Positions 33,748-42,816 of a stretch of 64,000 nt of DNA are shown piece by piece. A program made the translations under genes and the position numbers. The stretch's first letter is position 1, and each line of letters starts with the position of its first letter. Source of the DNA: Pseudomonas putida W15Oct28 (GTDB lineage Bacteria; Pseudomonadota; Gammaproteobacteria; Pseudomonadales; Pseudomonadaceae); assembly GCF_000708715.2 (NCBI RefSeq), contig NZ_JENB01000020.1, positions 1 to 64,000 of the forward strand, read 5' to 3'. The notes beneath the pieces were generated by a model. It searched no databases. It saw only the letters and a program-made list of their open reading frames with translations, and was not told where the DNA came from.

Positions 33748-33752
33748 AACAT

Positions 33753-34397
33753 TCAACGCTTGTTCAAGCCCTTCGCCAGGCGGTCTCCACCCAGCTGGAT
33801 CAACGCCACCAACGCTACCAACATGGCAATCACGGTCAGCATGATCTGGCTGTCAAAGCGCTGGTAGCCATACCGATAAGCAATGTCGCCCAAGCCCCCG
33901 GCTCCGATTGCTCCGGCCATGGCCGAGGAGTTGATCAGGGTCACCAGGGTAATGGTGAAGCCCCCGACGATGCCCGGCAGCGCCTCGGGCAACAGCACGT
34001 GCCAGACGATGTGCCAGCGCCGGCAGCCCATGGCCTGTGCGGCTTCCACCAAACCATGGTCGACTTCGCGCAAGCTGACCTCGGCAATCCGCGCAAAGAA
34101 CGGCGTGGCGGCAATGGTCAACGGCACCACCGCCGCCCACACGCCGTAGGTGGTGCCTACCACCAGGCGAGTGAAGGGGATCAGCGCGACCATCAGGATC
34201 AGGAACGGGATCGAGCGGAACAGGTTGACGAAGGCGCCCAGCACCCGGTTCAGCAGCGGCGCTTCAAAGATGCCGCCCTTGTCGCTGGTGACCAGCAGCA
34301 CCGCCATCGGCACCCCCACCAGCAGGGCAATCAGCGACGACACGCCGACCATCAGCAGGGTATCGAGCAAGCCTTCCAGCAGGCGATCAAACCACAT
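33753..34397 (-). CDS. metI: MetI-type methionine ABC permease
   Basis: 214 aa with five membrane helices and the MetI signature (GTTYGVWAAVVPLTIAATPF, ALPGIVGGFTITLVTLINSSAMAGAIGAGGLG). It is the membrane subunit of the MetNIQ-type importer encoded just upstream. The start MWFDRLLEG overlaps the metN end by 11 nt. It is the last gene of the operon beginning with the SfnB-like genes. The substrate may be a methionine derivative rather than methionine, judging from its neighbours. Confidence 0.9.
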   Translation of the reverse strand: MWFDRLLEGLLDTLLMVGVSSLIALLVGVPMAVLLVTSDKGGIFEAPLLNRVLGAFVNLFRSIPFLILMVALIPFTRLVVGTTYGVWAAVVPLTIAATPFFARIAEVSLREVDHGLVEAAQAMGCRRWHIVWHVLLPEALPGIVGGFTITLVTLINSSAMAGAIGAGGLGDIAYRYGYQRFDSQIMLTVIAMLVALVALIQLGGDRLAKGLNKR

Positions 34398-35496
34398 GGC
34401 CCAGTACCTCCACGTCCTCGGCCCAGCGGCGGGCACGTTCCAGCAGTTGATGGGTATCGTGCGGCGAGTGTTGCACCGACAGGATCAGTTGCCCCAAGGC
34501 ATGCTCGCCAATGGTTTCCACGCCGCCCTGCAGCAGCCGCACGCGGCCGCCCAGATCGTTGAACAGGGCAGACAGCTCGGGTTCGCCGAGCAGGGTCAGT
34601 TTCAGCACCACAGCGCTGTCGCGGCTCACCGGGCTCGCCCGCAAGCTGGCTTGCAGCGCGGCAGGCAACCTGGCCTGCAACGGCGCGAGCAGGGTGCGGG
34701 TGACCTCGTGGCGTGGAGAGCCAAACACCCGCCAGACTTCGCCCTGCTCGACCACTTCGCCGCGCTCCAGCACGACCACCCGGTGGCAGATATCGCGGAT
34801 CACCGCCATTTCGTGGGTGATCAGCACGATGGTCAGGCCCAGGCGCTGGTTGATGTCGCGCAGCAGCTCAAGGATCGACGCGGTGGTTTCCGGGTCCAGC
34901 GCCGAGGTGGCCTCGTCGCACAGCAAAATCTCGGGGTCGTGCACCAGCGCCCGGGCAATGCCCACGCGCTGTTTCTGCCCGCCGGACAGCTGCGCAGGGT
35001 ACACGTGGTGCTTTTCCTGCAAGCCGACCAGCTCGAGCAGTTCGCGCACCTTGCGCTGGCGCTCGGCCTTGGCCACGCCGGCCACCTTCAATGGCAGCTC
35101 GACGTTCTGCCACACGGTCTTGGCCGACATCAGGTTGAAGTGCTGGAAGATCATGCCGATGCGCCGGCGCAGCGCCACCAGGTCGTCCTCGTCGAAGGGC
35201 GCGATGTCCACCTGGTCGATCAGTACCCGGCCCTGGCTGGGTTGTTCCAGGCGGTTGATGGTGCGCAGCAGTGAAGACTTGCCGGCACCGCTGCGGCCGA
35301 TGATGCCGAAGATCTCGCCATGGCGGATGTTCAGGTCGATGCCTTGCAAGGCCGGTTGCGCCTGGCCAGGGTAGGTCTTGCCCAGGCCGATGAAGCGCAC
35401 ATGGGCTTCATTGACTTCCGGGCGCAGGGCCTGTTCCTTGACCGTTGGCGGCAATGGTTGTGGTGTAGGCGCCCTGAGCGCGCTGGCCTGGCCCAT
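34387..35496 (-). CDS. metN: MetN-type methionine ABC ATPase
   Basis: 369 aa. Walker A is GRSGAGKSS, signature LSGGQKQR and Walker B ILLCDEATSALDPET, followed by a C-terminal NIL domain (about 290-365) that in MetN binds methionine and represses transport. About 30 extra residues precede the ATPase core. It is one nucleotide away from metQ upstream and overlaps metI downstream. Confidence 0.92.
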   Translation of the reverse strand: MGQASALRAPTPQPLPPTVKEQALRPEVNEAHVRFIGLGKTYPGQAQPALQGIDLNIRHGEIFGIIGRSGAGKSSLLRTINRLEQPSQGRVLIDQVDIAPFDEDDLVALRRRIGMIFQHFNLMSAKTVWQNVELPLKVAGVAKAERQRKVRELLELVGLQEKHHVYPAQLSGGQKQRVGIARALVHDPEILLCDEATSALDPETTASILELLRDINQRLGLTIVLITHEMAVIRDICHRVVVLERGEVVEQGEVWRVFGSPRHEVTRTLLAPLQARLPAALQASLRASPVSRDSAVVLKLTLLGEPELSALFNDLGGRVRLLQGGVETIGEHALGQLILSVQHSPHDTHQLLERARRWAEDVEVLGHVV

Positions 35497-35497
35497 G

Positions 35498-36298
35498 TCA
35501 GCCTTCCCAGCCGGCTTGGTAGAGCTTGCCGTGGGCTTTGTCCAATGCTGCGCGCACCACCGGCGAGTGCTGGTAGATGTCGACGAACTTGGCCAGGCGT
35601 GGGTCGTCCTTGCTTTGCGGGCGGATGACGAACTGGATCACGTATTCCTTGTTTTCCAGGCCGTCGAACAGCAATGCCGAGGTGGCATCGAAGGTGTTGG
35701 CCAGGCGGATGTAGGCCGGGTAGCCCTGCACCAGGTCGGCGTCATCGTAGGCGCGTACCAGCTGAACCGCCTCGACCTGCAGGATTTTCAGCTTTTTCGG
35801 GTTGGCGACGATGTCGTCTTCGGTGGCCTTGTAGCCAACGCCTGGCTTCAGGGTGATCAGCCCGGCCTTGGCCAGCAGTTGCAGGCCGCGGCCGCTGTTG
35901 ATCGGGTCGTTGGCGATGGCCACGCTGGCGCCTTCAGGCAGGTCGGCGAAGCTTTTGTACTTTTTCGAGTACAGGCCAACGTTGTTGATGATGCCCGAGG
36001 CGTAAGGCACCAGGTTGAAGCCCGCAGCCGCCTTGGCGTTCTCCAGGAACGGGATGTGCTGGAAGTAGTTCACGTCGATGTCGCCGCTGTTGAGGCTGAC
36101 ATTGGGCGCAATCCAGTCGCTGAACTCGATCAGCTTCACGTCCAGGCCTTGCTTGTGCGCTTCTTCCACTGCGGCTTCCAGCGGAATGGCAAAGGCCGAG
36201 GTGGTGCCGATCTTCAGCGGTTCGGCAGCCAGGGCGCTGGCGGAAAGGCCCAAGGTGAGGGCAATGGCCGCGACGGGCCGGAACAGTTTTTCAAGCAT
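35498..36298 (-). CDS. metQ: MetQ/NlpA-type binding protein
   Basis: 266 aa with a signal peptide (MLEKLFRPVAAIALTLGLSASALA). It has no lipobox Cys, so it is a soluble periplasmic form. It is of the NlpA fold (LNSGDIDVNYFQHIPFLE, VAIANDPINSGRGLQLLAKAGLI). It has no Cys and no Met beyond the first. The start overlaps the monooxygenase stop by 8 nt, with GGAG before it. The ligand is probably a methionine-like or other organosulfur compound that the monooxygenase then attacks. Confidence 0.9.
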   Translation of the reverse strand: MLEKLFRPVAAIALTLGLSASALAAEPLKIGTTSAFAIPLEAAVEEAHKQGLDVKLIEFSDWIAPNVSLNSGDIDVNYFQHIPFLENAKAAAGFNLVPYASGIINNVGLYSKKYKSFADLPEGASVAIANDPINSGRGLQLLAKAGLITLKPGVGYKATEDDIVANPKKLKILQVEAVQLVRAYDDADLVQGYPAYIRLANTFDATSALLFDGLENKEYVIQFVIRPQSKDDPRLAKFVDIYQHSPVVRAALDKAHGKLYQAGWEG

Positions 36299-37682
36299 GG
36301 TGCAGGGCTCCAGTCGGGGCAGGGGTTGGGGTAAAGCGGTAAGTAGAGCCCGGGTGATCGGCGGGCAGGTGCGGGTGGTCGGCCTGGAACAGCTTCTCGC
36401 GCAGGGTGCCTTCGGCGTAGGCGGTCTTGTAGCGGCCACGCTGTTGCAACTGCGGGATGACCAGGTCGATGAAGTCCTCGAAGCTTTCCGGGGTGACGGT
36501 GCGGGTCAGGTTGAAGCCGTCCAGCCCGGTTTCGTCGATCCAGGCGATCAATTGTTCGGCCACCTGTTCGGGTGAGCCGACCAGGGTTACGTAGCGGCCG
36601 CCCAAGGCGTGCTGTTCAAGCAGGCGGCGGCGGGTCCAGGCGTTGTCCTGCAACTGGCGCGTGGCGGACTGGATGGCATTGCCCTGGCTGAAGCCAATCG
36701 GCTCGTCCAGCCCGTAGGCCGCAAAATCGATGCCGGTGGACGCGGCGAAGTGCGCGACGCCGGCCTCGGGGCTTGCATGGCGCAGGTACTCGGCATGCTT
36801 GGCCTGGGCCGCTTGCTCGGTGGCGGCCACGATCACCGTGATGCCCATGAATACTTTGACCGCGTGCGGGTCGCGCCCGGCAGCCTGGGCGGCAGCGCGT
36901 ACCTTGTCGACCTGGGCGCGGGTAGCGGCCTTGTTTTGGCCGCTGATGAACACGCATTCGGCATGGTTGCCGGCGAACGCCAGGCCACGCTGCGAGCTGC
37001 CGGCCTGGAACAGCACCGGGGTGCGTTGCGGCGAGGGTTCGCTCAGGTGGTAGCCCTCGACGTTGTAGAACTCGCCGTGGTGGCTGACCTTGCGCACTTT
37101 GTCGGGCTGGGCATACACACGCTGCTCGCGGTCTGCGACCACGGCGTCGTCGGCCCAGCTGCCTTCCAGCAGCTTGTACAGCACCTGCAGGTATTCGTCG
37201 GCCTGGTCGTAGCGGCGGTCGTGCTCGGGTTGCTGCTCAAGGCCCATGGCGCGGGCCGCGCTGTCGAGGTAGCCGGTGACGATGTTCCAGCCCACCCGGC
37301 CATTGCTCAGGTGGTCGAGGGTGGAAAGGCGCCGGGCGAACAGGTACGGCGCCTCGTAGGTGAGGTTGGCGGTAAGGCCGAACCCCAGGTGGCGGGTGAC
37401 CGCAGCCATGGCCGAAACCAGCAGCAGCGGGTCGTTGACCGGCAGCTGGATCGACTCCTTGAGGGTGACGTCCAGCGACTGGCCGTAGATGTCGTAGGTG
37501 CCGACGATGTCGGCGATGAACAGCCCGTCGAACAGGCCGCGCTCTAGCAGGCGCGCCAGGTTGGTCCAGTACTCCAGAGACTTGTACTGGGTCGAGGTGT
37601 CCCGTGGGTGGGTCCACAGGCCGTGGTTGATGTGCCCGATGCAGTTCATGTTGAAGGCATTGAGCAGAATCTGCTTGGCCAT
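36291..37682 (-). CDS. FMN-dependent monooxygenase, NtaA/SnaA/DszA (DmoA) family
   Basis: 463 aa, a bacterial luciferase-like TIM barrel of the NtaA/DszA type: LNAFNMNCIGHINHGLWTHP at the start, FADIVGTYD-like strand, and the LSNGRVGWNIVTGYLDSAARAMG signature. Such enzymes use FMNH2 and O2 to cleave C-S or C-N bonds (dibenzothiophene sulfone, dimethyl sulfide, NTA). FMNH2 would come from a separate reductase, for example SsuE. It is the third gene of the operon, in 1-nt overlap with sfnB (TGATG). The substrate is unknown. Confidence 0.88.
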   Translation of the reverse strand: MAKQILLNAFNMNCIGHINHGLWTHPRDTSTQYKSLEYWTNLARLLERGLFDGLFIADIVGTYDIYGQSLDVTLKESIQLPVNDPLLLVSAMAAVTRHLGFGLTANLTYEAPYLFARRLSTLDHLSNGRVGWNIVTGYLDSAARAMGLEQQPEHDRRYDQADEYLQVLYKLLEGSWADDAVVADREQRVYAQPDKVRKVSHHGEFYNVEGYHLSEPSPQRTPVLFQAGSSQRGLAFAGNHAECVFISGQNKAATRAQVDKVRAAAQAAGRDPHAVKVFMGITVIVAATEQAAQAKHAEYLRHASPEAGVAHFAASTGIDFAAYGLDEPIGFSQGNAIQSATRQLQDNAWTRRRLLEQHALGGRYVTLVGSPEQVAEQLIAWIDETGLDGFNLTRTVTPESFEDFIDLVIPQLQQRGRYKTAYAEGTLREKLFQADHPHLPADHPGSTYRFTPTPAPTGALHHA

Positions 37683-38863
37683 CAGATGGTCCCCCGGCGT
37701 GGCGGGTTGGCCTCGTTGAGGTAGTAGTTGCCGATGGCGTGGTACTTCCAGCGCACCGGGTCGTGCAGGGTGTGCACGCGCGCGTTGCGCCAGTGGCGGT
37801 CGAGGTTGTGCTCGGCCAGGGTGGCCTGGCTGCCGCCCAGTTCGAACAGGGCGGTACCGGCGGCGAGGGAAATCTCGGTGCTGATGGCCCGCGCTTCGGC
37901 CACGGCGATGGAGGCGGCGGCCACGTTGTCGGCGGTGCTGTCGTCACGGGCGCGGTCGAGGTATTCGCCGGCGCGCTCCAGCAGGGCTTCGGCGGCATGC
38001 AGGCGGATCGCCAGGTGGCCGAAGCTCTTCAGCGTCAGCGGGTCATCCGTGGCCTTGTCCAGGCCCGAGTCAACCCAAGGGCGGCTGCGGGTGCGCACGA
38101 AGTGCAGGGCGTCTTCATAGGCCGCGCGGGCGATGCCGGTGTCGATGGCGGCATGAAGGATCTGCGCCAGCGGGCCGACCGGGGTGGGGCGCTCGAAGGC
38201 GCTCTGGAACGGCACCACATCGGCGGCGCTGACATATACGTTGTCGAACACCACCGAACCGCTGCCGGTGGTGCGCTGGCCGAAGCCGCTCCAGTCGTCG
38301 ATCACCTGCAAGCCCTGGCTGTCGGCCGGGACGAAGGCCAGTTGCTGAACGCCTTGGTCGTCGACGACCGAGGTGGGAATGCGCTGGGCGTAGATGGCGC
38401 CGGTGGAATAGAACTTGCGGCCGTTGATGCGAAAACCCTCGCCGTCTCGGCTCAGGCGGGTGGTGCGTTCGTTGGCAGTCTTGGTGCCCAGCTCGGCCAG
38501 GGCATTGCCGAAGCGGCGGCCGGCCAGTACCTCGGCGTACAGGCGCTGTTGCTGTTCGGGGCTGCCGTTTACCCGCAGCACTTCCAGGCCGTAGAAATGG
38601 TTTTGCGGGATCTGCCCGAGCGAGCCGTCGGCCTGGGCGATACGCGCAATGACCTTGGCCAGGGTGACGTTGGACACGCCGGCGCCGCCAAAGGCCTTGG
38701 GCACGCTGATGGCCCACAGGCCGGAGCGGGTGAACAGCTCGAGTTCGGCGTGGGGCAGGCGGCGCTCGCGGTCGCGCAGGGCGCTGTCGCGGCGCAGCTG
38801 TTGGGCGATGTCTTCGGCGACGTTCAGGGCTTCGGTGTCGCTGGTGATGATAGAGATTTTCAT
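37682..38863 (-). CDS. SfnB-family acyl-CoA-dehydrogenase-like flavoprotein (copy 1)
   Basis: 393 aa of the acyl-CoA dehydrogenase fold, subgroup SfnB (sulfur acquisition oxidoreductases). Family marks: FTRSGLWAISVPKAFGGAGVS, FYSTGAIYAQ, DDWSGFGQRTTGSG, and the C-terminal LDRHWRNARVHTLHDPVRWKYHAIG. It has no Cys and no Met beyond the first. The start MKISIITSD has CCGGAGAACACT directly before it. A paralogue lies just upstream, separated by a large REP palindrome. Confidence 0.9.
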   Translation of the reverse strand: MKISIITSDTEALNVAEDIAQQLRRDSALRDRERRLPHAELELFTRSGLWAISVPKAFGGAGVSNVTLAKVIARIAQADGSLGQIPQNHFYGLEVLRVNGSPEQQQRLYAEVLAGRRFGNALAELGTKTANERTTRLSRDGEGFRINGRKFYSTGAIYAQRIPTSVVDDQGVQQLAFVPADSQGLQVIDDWSGFGQRTTGSGSVVFDNVYVSAADVVPFQSAFERPTPVGPLAQILHAAIDTGIARAAYEDALHFVRTRSRPWVDSGLDKATDDPLTLKSFGHLAIRLHAAEALLERAGEYLDRARDDSTADNVAAASIAVAEARAISTEISLAAGTALFELGGSQATLAEHNLDRHWRNARVHTLHDPVRWKYHAIGNYYLNEANPPRRGTI

Positions 38864-38881
38864 AGTGTTCTCCGGGGCCAT

Positions 38882-39018
38882 TGGGGCCGCTTTGCGGCCC
38901 TTTCCGACCGGTCCGGCGCCCCGGCAAGGCCGCTCCCACAGGGAACCGCGCACTACTTGTGGGAGCGGCCTTGCCGGGGCGCCGGACCGGTCGGAAAGGG
39001 CTGCGCAGCAGCCCCAGA
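38882..39018. repeat. Perfect 43-bp inverted repeat (REP pair) between the two SfnB genes
   Basis: 38898-38940 and 38958-39000 are exact reverse complements with a 17-bp spacer, flanked by further GGGGCCGC/GCAGCCCC hairpins. The arm holds an unusual GACCGGTCCGGCGCCCCGG core instead of the usual GTGTCGCGA. It fills the whole gap between the two sfnB-like genes. Confidence 0.9.
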
Positions 39019-39027
39019 GGCTAAAAA

Positions 39028-40269
39028 TCAGATCCAGGAATGCCGCGCAGGCAGGGTGCCGTTGAGGTGGTACGCGCCCACCGCGTGGTACTTCCAGCGC
39101 ACCGGGTCGTGCAGGGTGTGCACCCGGGCATTGCGCCAGTGGCGGTCGAGGTTGAACTCGGCAAGGGTGGCGCGGCTGCCGGCCAGCTCGAACAGCTTCT
39201 CGCTGGCCTGCAGGGAGATTTCGGTGGTCAGCACCTTGGCCTCGGCCACCGCAATCGAGGCCCGGGCCGCGCTGGCTGCGTCGATAGGCGCAGCATTGAC
39301 CTCGTCGAGTACCCGCGCAGCCTTGCGCAGCAGCGCTTCGGCGGCGTGCAGCTCAAGCTTCAGCCGACCGATGTCGGCGATCACATAAGGGTCGTCGCTG
39401 GCACGGTCCACGTTGGCTTCAATCCACGGGCGGGACTTTTCGCGCACGAACGTGATCGCATCATCGATTGCCGCTTCGGCAATGCCGGCGTCGATCGCTG
39501 CCTGGATCAGCTGCGAGGCTGCGCCCTGGATGTTGGGGATATCGCGCTGGCGCCAGTTGTCGATTACCAGCTCCGCGTCTACCGGCACCTGGTCCAGCAG
39601 CACAGTGCCGCTGGCGGTGGTGCGCTGGCCGAACCCGGACCAGTCATCGACGATACGCAGCCCCGGAGTGCCGCGGCGCACGAACGCCAGGCGCTGGCGG
39701 CCTTCGTCATCCAGTGCCTTCACTGCTACCCAGTGGGCGAACAGGGCACCGGTGGAATAGAACTTCTCGCCGCTGATGCGATAGCTGTCGCCAACGCGGG
39801 TGATTCGGGCCTTGAGGGTGAGGGTGTCCTTGGTGCCGCGCTCAGGCCCGGCATTGCCGATGCGCCAACCGTCGAGCACGCTGCGGAAGATCAGCGCCTG
39901 TTGCGCCTCGGTGGCCGTCAGGCGAATCAGTTGCAGCATGCCGAACTGGTTCTGCGGGATCTGCCCCAGGGCCGGGTCGGCGGCGCTGATCAGGCGGAAC
40001 ACTTCGGCTACGGTTTCGAACGATACGTCGGGGCCGCCGTGGGCCTTGGGTACGCTGATGCTGCCCAGGCCGCTGCGGGTGAACAGCTCGATCTCCGCCC
40101 ACGGCAGCTTGCGTTGCTGGTCGCGGCGGGCGGCTTGCTCGCGGGCAACCTCGGCCAGTTCGCGGGCCGCTTGCAGGGCTTCGGCGTCGTTGCGCAGTAC
40201 CTTGGCCGGCAGCAGCAGGGGCGAGCTGTCGAGATCGCTGTGGAATTGGGTATTTGGCTGGCTGGACAT
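39028..40269 (-). CDS. SfnB-family acyl-CoA-dehydrogenase-like flavoprotein (copy 2)
   Basis: 413 aa, clearly paralogous to the downstream copy (shared FYSTGA, DDWSGFGQRTTASG and LDRHWRNARVHTLHDPVRWKYHAVG). It has no Cys and two Met. The start MSSQPNTQF is set by AAGGAG about 9 nt upstream. It is probably the first gene of the run to metI, though the REP palindrome after it could split expression. The role is sulfur acquisition by family; the chemistry is probably monooxygenation supported by reduced flavin. Confidence 0.9.
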   Translation of the reverse strand: MSSQPNTQFHSDLDSSPLLLPAKVLRNDAEALQAARELAEVAREQAARRDQQRKLPWAEIELFTRSGLGSISVPKAHGGPDVSFETVAEVFRLISAADPALGQIPQNQFGMLQLIRLTATEAQQALIFRSVLDGWRIGNAGPERGTKDTLTLKARITRVGDSYRISGEKFYSTGALFAHWVAVKALDDEGRQRLAFVRRGTPGLRIVDDWSGFGQRTTASGTVLLDQVPVDAELVIDNWRQRDIPNIQGAASQLIQAAIDAGIAEAAIDDAITFVREKSRPWIEANVDRASDDPYVIADIGRLKLELHAAEALLRKAARVLDEVNAAPIDAASAARASIAVAEAKVLTTEISLQASEKLFELAGSRATLAEFNLDRHWRNARVHTLHDPVRWKYHAVGAYHLNGTLPARHSWI

Positions 40270-40595
40270 CAGTACCGCTCCTTGGCTGCACTCAATGCCC
40301 TGGCGATACGCACTGGGGTGATTGTGATCCTGACCATTCCTGACCTCACAAAAAAGTTGTGTCGCTACAGCTGGTCGCGACAAAAGTGTGCTGGTCCGGT
40401 GGTCCGGTTCATATACCCTAATGCTTTATAAAAAGTTTATGAACTAACTCTTTGGAATATGTATAGAAGGAGGGATTTGCTACAGATGTGCCGGCCCTTT
40501 CGCGGGCACGCCCGCTTCCACAGGTCCTGCACAGGTCTTGAAACCGGTGCATTCCCTGTGGGAGCGGGTTTACCCGCGAAGAGGCCGGGACAGGT
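40270..40595. promoter_or_regulatory. Control region of the SfnB/MetQNI operon, and REP pair
   Basis: 326 nt without a gene. Next to the sfnB-like start are a near-palindrome GTGTCGC-N9-TCGCGACA (about 40359-40382), a tandem TGGTCCGG (40392-40407) and a strongly AT-rich block (40410-40462, with TTTATAAAAAGTTTATGAAC), the kind of sequence bound by CysB-type activators. Two facing REPs (about 40491-40523 and 40554-40589) close the upstream tcyN 3' end. No sigma-54 promoter was recognised. Confidence 0.5.
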
Positions 40596-41360
40596 TTACT
40601 CGGAGGCAGCAGTACCGAGGAACTTACGCAAAAACTGGCGGGTACGCTCTTCCTTCGGCGCCGCAAACAGCGCCTTGGCTTCACCCTGTTCCACGATCAC
40701 GCCCTTGTCGAAGAAGATCACCCGGTTCGCCACGTCCCGGGCAAAGCTCATCTCGTGGGTGACGATGATCATGGTGCGCTTCTCCTCGGCCAGGCCGCGG
40801 ATGGTCGCCAGCACTTCACCCACCAGCTCCGGGTCCAGTGCCGAGGTGGGTTCGTCGAACAGGATCACCTCCGGCTCCATGGCCAGGGCGCGGGCGATGG
40901 CTACCCGTTGCTGCTGGCCGCCGGAAAGGCGCCGTGGGTAGGCGTCTTCCTTGCCCGCCAGGCCGACCTTGGCCATCAGGCGTCGCCCCAGCTCGATGGC
41001 TTGCTCGCGGGGCGTCTTCTTGACGATCACCGGCCCCTCGATCACGTTCTCCAGGGCGGTGCGGTGTGGGAACAGGTTGAAGTTCTGGAACACGAACCCG
41101 GCCTGCTGGCGCAAGCGGCGTATCGCACCCTGCTGGCCACCCAGCGGGCGGTTGGCATCGATGCTGATGGCGCCGATCTTGATCTGCCCGGCATCGGGCG
41201 TTTCCAGCAGGTTCAGGCAGCGCAGGAAGGTGGTCTTGCCCGAGCCGCTGGGGCCGATGATGGCCACCACTTCGCCGGGCTGCACGGTCAGGTCGATGCC
41301 GTTGAGCACGGTCTGGCCCTTGAACCGCTTGGTCAGGCCTTTGACTTCAATCATGCTCAT
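40596..41360 (-). CDS. tcyN: L-cystine ABC transporter ATPase TcyN
   Basis: 254 aa. Walker A is GPSGSGKTT, signature LSGGQQQR and Walker B VILFDEPTSALDPEL; it is of the polar amino-acid uptake type. It is the last gene of the minus-strand tcyJ-tcyL-tcyN operon and overlaps tcyL by 4 nt. An ATG two codons in (MIEVKG) is an alternative start. Confidence 0.9.
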   Translation of the reverse strand: MSMIEVKGLTKRFKGQTVLNGIDLTVQPGEVVAIIGPSGSGKTTFLRCLNLLETPDAGQIKIGAISIDANRPLGGQQGAIRRLRQQAGFVFQNFNLFPHRTALENVIEGPVIVKKTPREQAIELGRRLMAKVGLAGKEDAYPRRLSGGQQQRVAIARALAMEPEVILFDEPTSALDPELVGEVLATIRGLAEEKRTMIIVTHEMSFARDVANRVIFFDKGVIVEQGEAKALFAAPKEERTRQFLRKFLGTAASE

Positions 41361-42025
41361 TGCTCCTGGTCATGCTGGTTGACCCGCGCTTCCATGCGGT
41401 TCTGGAAGTGCGCGAGGATGCTGCACAGCACCCAGTAGATGACCGCGACCGCCACGTACATGGTGAACACTTCGAAGGTGCGTGCGGTAATCAGCTGCGC
41501 CTGGCGGAACAGCTCGGGCACCTGGATGGTCGCTGCCAGGGCGGTGTCCTTGACCAGCGAGATGAAGCTGTTGCCCAGCGGGGGCAGGGCGGTGCGCAAG
41601 GCTTGTGGCAGTATCGCCCGGCGCATGGCCTGGACGCGGGTCATGCCGATACTGGCGGCCGCTTCCCACTGGCCGCGGTCGATGGAGGAAATCGCTGCAC
41701 GCAGGATTTCGCAGATGTAGGCCGCCATGTTCAGCGACAGGCCGATCAGCGAAGCCGGGATGGGGTCGAGCTCGATGCCGATCTGCGGCATGCCGAAATA
41801 GATCACGAACAGCTGCACCAGCAGCGGCGTGCCGCGGAAGAACGACACGTAGATCCGCGCCAGCCAGTTCAGCGGCAAGACCTTCGACAGCCGCATCAGC
41901 GCCAGGGCAAAGCCCAGCAGCAGGCCAAAGAACATGCCGCCGACACTGAGCAGCACCGTATAACCCGCGCCCTTCAGCAGGAAGGGCGTGGAGTCGACAA
42001 CGAGTTGCAGGCTTTCAGCAATCAT
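41357..42025 (-). CDS. tcyL: L-cystine ABC transporter permease TcyL
   Basis: 222 aa with about five membrane helices and the amino-acid permease signature (ISSIDRGQWEAAASIGMTRVQAMRRAILPQALRTALPPLGNSFI). It overlaps tcyJ by 4 nt and tcyN by 4 nt. Confidence 0.9.
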   Translation of the reverse strand: MIAESLQLVVDSTPFLLKGAGYTVLLSVGGMFFGLLLGFALALMRLSKVLPLNWLARIYVSFFRGTPLLVQLFVIYFGMPQIGIELDPIPASLIGLSLNMAAYICEILRAAISSIDRGQWEAAASIGMTRVQAMRRAILPQALRTALPPLGNSFISLVKDTALAATIQVPELFRQAQLITARTFEVFTMYVAVAVIYWVLCSILAHFQNRMEARVNQHDQEQ

Positions 42026-42816
42026 TTGGTGACATCGGCACCGAAGTATTTTTCGGACAGCTTGGCCAGCGTGCCGTCAGCCTTGAGCTTGTCGATGGCC
42101 TTGTTGATCGCCGCCAGCAGTTCAGGCTCGCCCTTGCGCAGGGCCACGCCGCTTTCAAGGCGCGAGAAGGCATCGCCGGCCAGTTCGGTGTCCTTGGCTT
42201 TTTGCGCGTATTCCAGCGCGGCCAGGCGGTCGATCAGGATGGCGTCGATACGGCCGTTGCGCAGGTCGGCAAACTTGCTCGGGTCGTCTTCATAGGTGCG
42301 CACTTCGGCTTTCGGGACGTCTTGCTTGACCCACTGCTCGTAGTTGGTGCCCAGGCCCACGCCGACTTTCTTGCCGGCCAGGTCTTGCGCCGACTTGATG
42401 TTCAGCTGCTCGGCTTTCTTCTTCAGGATCAGGGCCTGGATACCGGAAACGGTGTAGGGCTCAGAGAAATCGTATTTCTTCTTGCGCTCCTCGGAGATGG
42501 TCACCTGATTGACCACCACGTCCAAACGCTTGGATTCCAGCGCGGCAAGGATGCCATCCCACTTGGTCGGCTGGATCTTGGCCTTGACCCCCAATTCCTT
42601 GGCCAGCAGTTCCGAAAGCTCCACCTCGAACCCTGCCAGCTTGCCGTTCTCGTCCTGGAAGCTGAACGGTGGGTAGGTGCCCTCTAGGCCGACGTTGATC
42701 ACGCCTTTTTCCTGGATGGTCTTCAACTGCTCGCCGGCGAACGCCTGGCTGAGCAGGCCGACACCCAGCAGGAGGGCCAGGCTGGCGTTGAGTAGCGGTT
42801 TGGCGAATTTCGACAT
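42022..42816 (-). CDS. tcyJ: L-cystine-binding periplasmic protein TcyJ
   Basis: 264 aa with a signal peptide (MSKFAKPLLNASLALLLGVGLLSQAFA) and an SBP_bac_3 fold (VGLEGTYPPFSFQDENGKLAGFEVEL, DVVVNQVTISEERKKKYDFSEPY). It closely follows the FliY/TcyJ pattern. It has no Cys and no Met beyond the first. It is the first gene of the cystine importer operon; divergent from the serine acetyltransferase gene, which also feeds cysteine supply. Confidence 0.9.
   Translation of the reverse strand: MSKFAKPLLNASLALLLGVGLLSQAFAGEQLKTIQEKGVINVGLEGTYPPFSFQDENGKLAGFEVELSELLAKELGVKAKIQPTKWDGILAALESKRLDVVVNQVTISEERKKKYDFSEPYTVSGIQALILKKKAEQLNIKSAQDLAGKKVGVGLGTNYEQWVKQDVPKAEVRTYEDDPSKFADLRNGRIDAILIDRLAALEYAQKAKDTELAGDAFSRLESGVALRKGEPELLAAINKAIDKLKADGTLAKLSEKYFGADVTK

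Noticed and set aside
40270..40480. Sigma-54 promoter for the sfnB operon
   Set aside because: Known sfn genes are sigma-54/SfnR controlled, but I could not find a GG-N10-GC type element on the proper strand.
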